Positions 57,933 through 64,000 of a stretch of 64,000 nt of DNA are shown here, one piece after another. Source of the DNA: Deinococcus sp. AB2017081 (GTDB taxonomy: Bacteria > Deinococcota > Deinococci > Deinococcales > Deinococcaceae); assembly GCF_034440735.1 (NCBI RefSeq), contig NZ_CP140098.1, forward strand, positions 2,287,501-2,351,500. The letters run 5' to 3'. Each line of letters begins with the position of its first letter. The stretch's first letter is position 1. Position numbers and translations under genes: made by a program. The notes beneath the pieces are model-generated. The model worked only from the letters and a program-made list of their open reading frames with translations, searched no databases and was not told the origin of the DNA.

Positions 57933-57975
57933 CCGCGTCAGCATTCACAGCCCAGACCGTCACCGGAGGAACCCC

Positions 57976-58671
57976 ATGCGAACGACTGCCCTGACCCTTG
58001 CCCTCATGTTGTCTGCTCCTGCCCTGGCCCAGAGCCAGCAGGCCGCCCAGGCCCTGTACGACCAGGGCAAGTGGCAGGAGGCCGCGTCGGCCGCCGCCGC
58101 CCTGAATACCAGCGCCGGTCTGGCGCTGGCGGCCGAGGCCACCACGGGCGGGGCCAGCCTGGTGCCCGACAGCCAGAAGAAGGCCCTGTTCACCAAAGCG
58201 CAGGACTATGCCAAGGCAGCGATCTCCCGCGATCCCAACAACGCCGACGCGTTTTTCGAACTCGCCCGCGCACAGGGCCGGCTCGCGCAGTTCAGCGGCA
58301 TCCTGCAGAGCCTCGGCCTGGCGACCGACATGAAGGGCAACCTCGACAAGGCGCTGTCGCTGAATCCGAAGATGGCCGGCGGCTACGTGGCCCTGGGCCT
58401 GTGGAACGCGAACCTGGTGGCCAAGGGCTTCATCGCGGTGCGGGCCTCGGGGGCAGACCGCAACCAGATCGTCCCCAACTTTGAGAAGGCGATCGCTCTG
58501 GAACCGAACGTCGCCATCCACAAGATCGAGTACGCCAACGCCCTGATCCTCCAGGGCAAGAAGGCCGAAGCGGCGGCGCAGCTCGACCGGGCGGTCGCCC
58601 TGCCGGCCGACACCTTCTGGGAGAAGCGCGATCTGGAGGCGGCCAAGGCCACCCTGGCGAAGCTGCGCTGA
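57976..58671 (+). CDS. Exported TPR-repeat protein
   Basis: A 231-residue protein with a signal peptide (1-19, LALMLSAPALAQ) and TPR-like helices across the mature part: QAAQALYDQGKWQEAASAAA, AISRDPNNADAFFELARAQGRL, ALSLNPKMAGGYVALGL and AIALEPNVAIHKIEYANALI. It is likely a periplasmic protein-interaction module. GGAGG precedes ATG 57976 by 6 nt, and TATACT lies about 44 nt upstream. Single-gene unit. Partners unknown. Confidence 0.78.
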   Translation: MRTTALTLALMLSAPALAQSQQAAQALYDQGKWQEAASAAAALNTSAGLALAAEATTGGASLVPDSQKKALFTKAQDYAKAAISRDPNNADAFFELARAQGRLAQFSGILQSLGLATDMKGNLDKALSLNPKMAGGYVALGLWNANLVAKGFIAVRASGADRNQIVPNFEKAIALEPNVAIHKIEYANALILQGKKAEAAAQLDRAVALPADTFWEKRDLEAAKATLAKLR

Positions 58672-58743
58672 GCGCGTCCCGGACACGCCCGAGCGCGGCG
58701 CGGCGAGTGACAGCGGACTGGATCCACGCCGATCCGGCCCTGC

Positions 58744-59130
58744 TCAGTCCGAGGCCTTCTGCTCGTGGTACTCGCTGATGTGGTCGTACACGGTCTGCGG
58801 GAATTCCAGGTCACGGTACACGTTGCCCTCGTCCGGATCGGTGGTGTCCGGGATGATCGGGAAGTCCTGCTTGCCCTGGTACTCCATGATCTTCGCTCGG
58901 CTGGGCGGGCTGTACTCCCGCTCCTGCACCTGCTGCACCAGCGCGCGGGCCTCGGTCTCGCCGAAGTCCCGATCCTTCGCCAGCTGATCCACCAGCGTGT
59001 CCTCGTCGAGGAAATGCCGGGCGACGATGGCGTACACCAGCCGGCCATAGTGTCCGATGTCCTCGCCCCGATCCAGGGCACTGCTCAGGTGGCGCATCAT
59101 GTGGTTGGCCGTCAGATCCTCCATTGGCAT
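58744..59130 (-). CDS. Hypothetical protein, 128 residues
   Basis: An acidic, probably helical protein with HLSSALDRGEDIGHYGRLVYAIVARHFLDED and DPDEGNVYRDLEFPQTVYDHISEY. No signal or membrane segment. ATG 59130 has AGGAGG 7 nt upstream, which decides the start against a longer open frame. It looks like a family restricted to Deinococcus, but that is a guess. Divergent from phzF-like gene. Confidence 0.7.
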   Translation of the reverse strand: MPMEDLTANHMMRHLSSALDRGEDIGHYGRLVYAIVARHFLDEDTLVDQLAKDRDFGETEARALVQQVQEREYSPPSRAKIMEYQGKQDFPIIPDTTDPDEGNVYRDLEFPQTVYDHISEYHEQKASD

Positions 59131-59243
59131 AATTGATCCTCCTGATTCAACGTAGAACATACCGTTCCCGGCCGGATGATGGAGCGGTGCCGGCATCTTC
59201 ACGTGGGCCTCAGATGCGGATTCGGGCGGACGCCGCGGTGCGT

Positions 59244-59249
59244 TACAGT
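59244..59249 (+). promoter_or_regulatory. Leaderless -10 element of the PhzF-like gene
   Basis: TACAGT, 6 nt before ATG 59256. It decides the start within a long open frame. Confidence 0.55.
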
Positions 59250-59255
59250 GACGGC

Positions 59256-60137
59256 ATGATCGCGTACAGCGAGGTCTGGGCCTTCACGCCGACCCCCGGT
59301 CAGGGCAACCGTGCCGGGGTGGTGCTGGACGCCGCCTCGCTCGGCGACGCGGAACTGCAGGCACTGGCGACATTTCTGGATGCCCCGGAAACCGTGTTCG
59401 TGATCCGCCGGGGCGACGGCCGCGTGCGGGTGCGCTATTTCACCCCAACCCAGGAGGTCGAGTTCTGCGGCCACGCGACGGTGGCCCTGGGCCTGATGCT
59501 CGCTCAGGCCGGCCTGTGGCAGGGCGAGGCGCTGGAACTGGAGACCCTGGCCGGCCGCGTCCCGCTGCGGCTCGTCAGCGACGCGGGCGTGCCCGTCCAG
59601 GTGTGGATGCGCCAGCGCCGCCATGAGACCCGCGCGGTTCCGCCCGCGTACCGACACCGCCTGGCCGAGGCCCTGGGCATCAGCGACCGCATGATCCACC
59701 GTGGCCTGCCCCTGGCATGCGCGAGCAGCGGCCTGTGGTCGGTCTTCGTGCCACTGCTCGACCCGGTGATCCTCGACGGGCTCGAACCGGATTTCCCGGC
59801 GATCGAGACGCTGAGCGCGGAACTGGGGGTCGGCTCGGTGTATGCGTACACGCCGATGGGGGTGAACCGCTTCGCGTCGAGGGATTTCGCTCCGCTGGTG
59901 GGAATCCCGGAAGACCCGGTGACCGGCAGCGCGGCCGGGGCCGTCATGGGGCTGCTGGCGCACCACGGTCGCCTGCCGGTGCGGGCTGGCCGGGCCTGCG
60001 GCGTGATCTACCAGGGCCACGCCCTGGGATCCCCCGGCGAGGTCGAGGTCGAGATCGAGCTGGAGGGCACCACGGTCATGGGTGTCCACGTCGGTGGCTG
60101 CGCGGTGCTGGGGCACGAGGGACACTGGCGGCCGTAG
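59256..60137 (+). CDS. PhzF-family isomerase/epimerase-like protein
   Basis: A 293-residue protein with the two-domain diaminopimelate-epimerase-like fold of PhzF. Visible pieces are [17 protein letters not shown], the Glu in [28 protein letters not shown] and the C-terminal [17 protein letters not shown]. PhzF enzymes use Glu rather than paired Cys. Substrate is unknown: no phenazine genes are near, and most PhzF relatives act elsewhere. TACAGT 6 nt before ATG sets the start. Confidence 0.87.
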   Translation: MIAYSEVWAFTPTPGQGNRAGVVLDAASLGDAELQALATFLDAPETVFVIRRGDGRVRVRYFTPTQEVEFCGHATVALGLMLAQAGLWQGEALELETLAGRVPLRLVSDAGVPVQVWMRQRRHETRAVPPAYRHRLAEALGISDRMIHRGLPLACASSGLWSVFVPLLDPVILDGLEPDFPAIETLSAELGVGSVYAYTPMGVNRFASRDFAPLVGIPEDPVTGSAAGAVMGLLAHHGRLPVRAGRACGVIYQGHALGSPGEVEVEIELEGTTVMGVHVGGCAVLGHEGHWRP

Positions 60138-60182
60138 CGCCGTCGTGCCCCGATCTGGCGGGCGACCCCTACACTGGGCCGC

Positions 60183-60977
60183 ATGCTTGGACTGATCTGT
60201 GTGGATGTGGACGGCACCCTGGTGGGCACAGGGAATACCGTCCGGGACGATGTGTGGGCGGCCATGGCCCACGCCCGCTCACTCGGGGTTCGGATTGCCC
60301 TGTGCTCCGGGCGGCCAGCGGTGGGACATGCCCTGGACTACGCGCGGCGCCTCGACGGCGACGGCTGGCACGTGTTCCAGAACGGCGCGAGCATCGTGAA
60401 CGTGGGCACCCGCGACAGCCTGTCCGAGCCGATGCCGGACGGAGCGGTGGCCACCCTGCTGGCGCACGCCGACGCCACGGGCCGTCTGCTGGAGGTCTAC
60501 ACCGACACCGAGTACGGCTTCAACCTGCCGGGCGACCTGGCCGAACGCCACGCCGCCCTGCTGGGGCTGCCCTACGTTCCCCGCGCCCCCTCGAGCCTGA
60601 ATGGGCCGGTGGTGCGGGCCCAGTGGGTCGTGCCGCTGGGCGAGCAGGCCGAGGTCATGGCCGAGCCCCACGACGGCCTGACCCTGCACCCGGCCGGCAG
60701 TCCTGCCATGCCGGACATCATGTTCATCTCGGTCACCAGGGCAGGCATCGGCAAGGGCGCGGCCGTGAAGAGGATCGCCGCGGGCTACGGTCTGAGCATG
60801 GACCGCGTGATGATGGTCGGCGACGGCGAGAACGACGTGGCCGCCATGCAGGTCGTGGGCCACCCGGTCGCCATGGGCAACGCCGTCGAGGCGGCGCGGG
60901 CCGCGTCGCGGTACGTGGTCGCGGACGTGGACGACGGCGGCCTGCGCGAGGCCGTGGAGCTCGCCCTGACGCTGTAG
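60183..60977 (+). CDS. Cof-type HAD hydrolase
   Basis: A 264-residue sugar- or cofactor-phosphatase candidate. Motif [11 protein letters not shown], motif II LCSGRP, the IIB cap in the middle ([14 protein letters not shown]), Lys in GIGKGAAVK and motif [13 protein letters not shown] are all present. TACACT (60170-60175) lies 7 nt before ATG. The S10-peptidase gene follows 25 bp downstream but has its own promoter. Substrate unknown. Confidence 0.88.
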   Translation: MLGLICVDVDGTLVGTGNTVRDDVWAAMAHARSLGVRIALCSGRPAVGHALDYARRLDGDGWHVFQNGASIVNVGTRDSLSEPMPDGAVATLLAHADATGRLLEVYTDTEYGFNLPGDLAERHAALLGLPYVPRAPSSLNGPVVRAQWVVPLGEQAEVMAEPHDGLTLHPAGSPAMPDIMFISVTRAGIGKGAAVKRIAAGYGLSMDRVMMVGDGENDVAAMQVVGHPVAMGNAVEAARAASRYVVADVDDGGLREAVELALTL

Positions 60978-61002
60978 CCGCGCGCGGCTCTATGCTCGGG
61001 CC

Positions 61003-62466
61003 ATGAGCGATGCCCCCGCCGACGTGCCGCAGACCGATCCCCCCCGCGACGAGGTGAGCGTCACCCGCCACACCGTGACCGTGGACGGACGCGAGCTCGC
61101 GTATACGGTCACGGCCGGGACGATGGTGCTCGCCGACGAGGCGCACGGCAAGGACGGCCAGTCCGAGGGCACGAAGCCGAGGGCCCGCGTGTTCTTCATC
61201 GCGTACGCGCTCGACGGCGACCACGACCCGCGCACCCGGCCGGTCACGTTCTCGTTCAACGGCGGGCCCGGCTCCAGCAGCGTGTGGCTGCACCTCGGCG
61301 TGCTCGGCCCGCGCCGCGTGGTCATGGGCGATGCCGGGGCGCTGACCGGCCCACCCTACGACCTGACGGACAACGCCCACACGCTGCTGACGGACAGCGA
61401 CCTCGTGTTCATCGACCCGGTCAGCACCGGGTTCTCGCGTGCCGAGAAGGGCGAGAAGCCCGGGGACTTCCACGGCTTCACGCGCGACATCGAGTCGGTG
61501 GGCGACTTCATCCGGCTGTGGGTGACCCGCGCGGGCCGCTGGCTGAGCCCCAAGTTCCTGGTCGGCGAGAGCTACGGCACCACGCGCGCCGCGGGCCTGA
61601 GCGGGTACCTCCAGGGGCGGCACGGCCTGTTCCTGAACGGCATCATGCTCGTGAGCGCCATCCTGGACTTTTCCACGGTGGACTTCACGCCGGGCCACGA
61701 CCTCCCGTACGTCGTGCACCTGCCCACGCAGGCGGCGACCGCGTGGTACCACGGCGCGCTGGAGGGTGAGCGGTCACTCGCGGACGTGCTCGCCGAGGCG
61801 GAGGCCTTCGCGGACGGCGAGTACGCCGCGGCGCTGCACCTGGGGGCCCGGCTGGGCGATGCCCGCCGGGAGGAGGTCGCCCGCACCTACGCCAGGCTGA
61901 CGGGTCTGGACGAGGGATTCATCCTCCGCTGCGACCTGCGCGTGACGCTCGCGCGCTTCCGCAAGGAGCTGCTGCGCGGGCGCGGCCTCACGGTGGGCCG
62001 CCTGGACAGCCGTTTCACCGGCCTCGACCGCGACCACGCCGGCGCGGAACCCTCCGACGACGCGAGCATGACCGCCATCCTCGGCCCGTATGCCGCCGCG
62101 ATGAACCACCTCGTGCGGGTGGAGCTGCGCTTCGAGTCCGACCTGCCGTACGAGATCCTGACCGGGCGCGTCCGGCCGTGGAGTTACCGGGAGTTCGAGA
62201 ACCGGCACGTGCGCGTCTCGGACACGCTGCGCGAGGCGCTGCACCACAACCGGCACCTGAAGGTGCTCGTCGCGTCCGGGTACTACGACTTCGCCACGCC
62301 GTACCACGCGACGCGCCACACCCTCGACCACCTCGCGCTGAACCCGGAGCTGTGCGGCAACGTCCGCGAGACCTTCTACGAGGCGGGGCACATGATGTAC
62401 GTGCACGGGCCCAGCCTGGAGGCCCTGGCCCGCGACCTGCGCGACTTCGTGACGTGGGCACAGTGA
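61003..62466 (+). CDS. Serine carboxypeptidase-like protein, S10 family
   Basis: A 487-residue alpha/beta-hydrolase of peptidase family S10. The oxyanion segment SFNGGPGSSSVWLHLG, nucleophile Ser in VGESYGTTRAAGL, acid in SGYYDFATPYHA and His in EAGHMMYVHGPS are all visible. There is no signal peptide, unlike most secreted carboxypeptidases, so it may be cytoplasmic. TATGCT (60991-60996) lies 6 nt before ATG. Downstream is a small DUF1622-like gene. Confidence 0.88.
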   Translation: MSDAPADVPQTDPPRDEVSVTRHTVTVDGRELAYTVTAGTMVLADEAHGKDGQSEGTKPRARVFFIAYALDGDHDPRTRPVTFSFNGGPGSSSVWLHLGVLGPRRVVMGDAGALTGPPYDLTDNAHTLLTDSDLVFIDPVSTGFSRAEKGEKPGDFHGFTRDIESVGDFIRLWVTRAGRWLSPKFLVGESYGTTRAAGLSGYLQGRHGLFLNGIMLVSAILDFSTVDFTPGHDLPYVVHLPTQAATAWYHGALEGERSLADVLAEAEAFADGEYAAALHLGARLGDARREEVARTYARLTGLDEGFILRCDLRVTLARFRKELLRGRGLTVGRLDSRFTGLDRDHAGAEPSDDASMTAILGPYAAAMNHLVRVELRFESDLPYEILTGRVRPWSYREFENRHVRVSDTLREALHHNRHLKVLVASGYYDFATPYHATRHTLDHLALNPELCGNVRETFYEAGHMMYVHGPSLEALARDLRDFVTWAQ

Positions 62467-62495
62467 AGTGGGCCCATTAACGTGGGCGCACTGAG

Positions 62496-62900
62496 ATGGG
62501 AGCTGGGCTGACCGTGGAGCCGCTGCGTGCCCTCGTCCAGACCCTCACCGAGTCGGTCTCCACCCTCGCGGAACTCGCGGCGGCGCTGATCATCGCCGTG
62601 GCCGTCGCGGAGGCGATCGTCCGCTCGGTGCACACGGTGTTCCTGCACAGCGGCGGCTCGGACGACGCGAAACAGACGCTGCGGCTGCGCCTGGGGCGCT
62701 GGCTGGCGGTGTCGCTGGAATTCCTGCTCGCCGCCGATATCCTGCGCACGGCGGTCGCACCGTCGTGGCAGGACATCGGGCAGCTCGGCGCGATCGCCCT
62801 GATCCGCACCGCCCTGAACTACTTCCTGCAACGCGAGATCGAGGCGCAGGCACAGTCCCGGCGGGGCGGGGCGACCGGGGAGGGCCCGGCCCCGTCCTGA
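62496..62900 (+). CDS. DUF1622-like membrane protein
   Basis: A 134-residue membrane protein with about three hydrophobic helices (LAAALIIAVAVAEAIV, LAVSLEFLLAADIL, IALIRTALNYFL). The middle RLRLGRWLAVSLEFLLAADIL and terminal ALNYFLQREIE match the DUF1622 pattern. ATG 62496 is used; no leaderless -10 at the usual spacing or strong ribosome site decides it, and a GTG at 62514 is possible. It follows the S10 gene by 29 bp. Function unknown. Confidence 0.75.
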   Translation: MGAGLTVEPLRALVQTLTESVSTLAELAAALIIAVAVAEAIVRSVHTVFLHSGGSDDAKQTLRLRLGRWLAVSLEFLLAADILRTAVAPSWQDIGQLGAIALIRTALNYFLQREIEAQAQSRRGGATGEGPAPS

Positions 62901-62903
62901 ATC

Positions 62904-64000
62904 TCAGCCGTCGATCGCGGTGTTGATCGCGTCCACGATGCGCTCGCCGTACGCCTCGATGCGCTTGGGCCCCAGCCCCGGCAGGCCCACGAGTTCGGCC
63001 AGCGTGCGCGGCTGCCGCGCGGCCAGCGTGTCGAGCGCGGCGTTCGGGAAGATCACGAAGGCGCTGTGCCCGGTCTCGCGGGCGAGTTCGCGGCGCAGTT
63101 CGCGCAGGGCGTCCGCGACCTCCGGGTTCGGCTCGCTGCGCACCACGTCGTCGAGGAGGGGGGCCGGGGCGGGCGCGGGCCGGGGTTTGAGGAGGCCCAG
63201 CACGGCCCCGTTCGACCGCGCGCCGAGTTCCGCGGGCGTGGGCTCGCGCGCGGGGCGGCTCGCGGCGCTCGCCGAGTGGTCGCGCACGATGCCCAGCACC
63301 TCGTCCCCGAAGTCCGCGAGCTTGCGCTGCCCCACGCCGCTGACGGTGCCCAGCGTGGCGTGGCTGCCGGGCCGCAGCTCGCAGATGACCTTCAGGGTCG
63401 CGTCGGTGAAGATCACGTAGGGCGGCACGGCCAGCTCGCGCGCCTTCCCAAGCCGCCACGCGCGCAGGGCCTCGAACAGCGGCTGGTCGGCGGCGTCCAC
63501 CGGCGCGCGGCCCGCGCCGCTCCCCCGGCTGCGCTCGCGTTCGCGCTTGCTCACGCGCGGGATCAGGCTGTCCTCGCGCAGGGCCAGGGTCGTCTCGCCC
63601 TTCAGCAGGGCGCGGGCCTTGCCGGTCGCCATGAGGCCGTGGTGCTCGCCCGCCGCGAGGTACCCGAGGCTCACGAGCTGCCGCAGCACGCCGCGCCACG
63701 TCTTCTCGTCGTGCGCCGCGCCCACCCCGAAGGTCGGCAGGGCGTTGTGGTGCATGGCCACGACCTTCTCCGTCTCGCGGCCGAGCAGGATGTCCGTCAG
63801 GTGCGCCGCGCCGAAGCGGTTGCCGCTGCGGATCGCGGCCGACAGCGCCATCTGCGCCTCGCGCGTCATGTCCCGCACCCGTGGGGGGTTCACGCACACG
63901 TCGCAGTTCCCGCACGGGCCCGCGTAGTCCTCGCCGAAGTACGCGAGCAGGAGCTGGCGGCGGCACGTGGCGGCCTCGCAGTACGTGAGCAGCGCGTCGA
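62904..64000 (-). CDS. recQ: RecQ helicase, C-terminal part
   Basis: The 3' 365 codons of a RecQ-type DNA helicase; the helicase core lies outside the window. Visible from the window edge: the zinc-binding region ([17 protein letters not shown]), a winged-helix RQC domain ([24 protein letters not shown]) and two HRDC domains (near residues starting [11 protein letters not shown] and [13 protein letters not shown], ending [17 protein letters not shown]). D. radiodurans RecQ has three HRDC domains, so one seems absent here. The stop lies three bases from the end of the convergent DUF1622-like gene. Confidence 0.9.
   Translation of the reverse strand, partial: DALLTYCEAATCRRQLLLAYFGEDYAGPCGNCDVCVNPPRVRDMTREAQMALSAAIRSGNRFGAAHLTDILLGRETEKVVAMHHNALPTFGVGAAHDEKTWRGVLRQLVSLGYLAAGEHHGLMATGKARALLKGETTLALREDSLIPRVSKRERERSRGSGAGRAPVDAADQPLFEALRAWRLGKARELAVPPYVIFTDATLKVICELRPGSHATLGTVSGVGQRKLADFGDEVLGIVRDHSASAASRPAREPTPAELGARSNGAVLGLLKPRPAPAPAPLLDDVVRSEPNPEVADALRELRRELARETGHSAFVIFPNAALDTLAARQPRTLAELVGLPGLGPKRIEAYGERIVDAINTAIDG

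Overview
The window is GC-rich and fits a chromosomal stretch of a Deinococcus species. The basis is a 617-residue UvrC, adjoining hisS-aspS plus a separate asnS, bacillithiol genes (bshA and a probable bshB), a DR1245-like YbjN protein, a GAD-containing AspRS and very many leaderless promoters (a TANNNT hexamer 6-9 nt before the start codon). Species is inferred from gene content and style only. No rRNA, tRNA, CRISPR array or complete insertion sequence was seen; the one recombinase gene stands alone.

Layout. 1-3.1 kb: a 5'-complete but window-truncated GH81 beta-1,3-glucanase under a LacI-type regulator with two matching operators. 3.1-9.3 kb: asnS, the gap-pgk-tpiA glycolytic operon and an aspartate kinase with a shortened second ACT domain. 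9.3-12.4 kb: PAP2 phosphatase, a 55-residue protein and uvrC. 12.5-17.4 kb: a tightly overlapped cluster that looks like murein-peptide salvage (HAD, M19 dipeptidase, NlpC/P60 endopeptidase, Ala-Glu epimerase, Gfo/Idh oxidoreductase). 17.5-23.6 kb: class V aminotransferase, phosphoesterase, lnt, tyrosine recombinase, lipid kinase, TIG lipoprotein. 23.6-30 kb: hisS-aspS, two hydrolases, pdxST. 30-37.3 kb: rho-M23 peptidase-response regulator on the minus strand, then a T-box leader, a cupin and ileS on the plus strand. 37.4-44.8 kb: degV, bshA, a secreted protein, sucCD, pepP-rlpA-like, YbjN. 44.9-51.1 kb: pepF, an MFS transporter, trpBA, gluQ. 51.2-58 kb: a ParA/RHH/HEAGH-membrane operon, probable bshB, a DJ-1-like cluster and a 954-residue ATPase. 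58-64 kb: hypothetical proteins, PhzF, a Cof-type HAD, an S10 peptidase, a DUF1622-like protein and the 3' part of recQ.

The main discoveries are regulatory. A leaderless 15-codon ORF with five cysteine codons ends in an ATGA overlap with bshA, the first gene of bacillithiol synthesis, and looks like a cysteine-sensing leader. Similar small coupled ORFs precede the T-box-controlled cupin and the MFS gene, and a 27-codon ORF overlaps the rho start. Five copies of a 34-bp element, AGTGAA-N4-TTCACGAT-N8-ATCGTGAA with invariant spacing, lie at gene borders in the first 28.5 kb; one supplies the stop codon of pdxT. Four-base ATGA, GTGA or TTGA overlaps join most operon partners, so translational coupling seems to be a general habit here.
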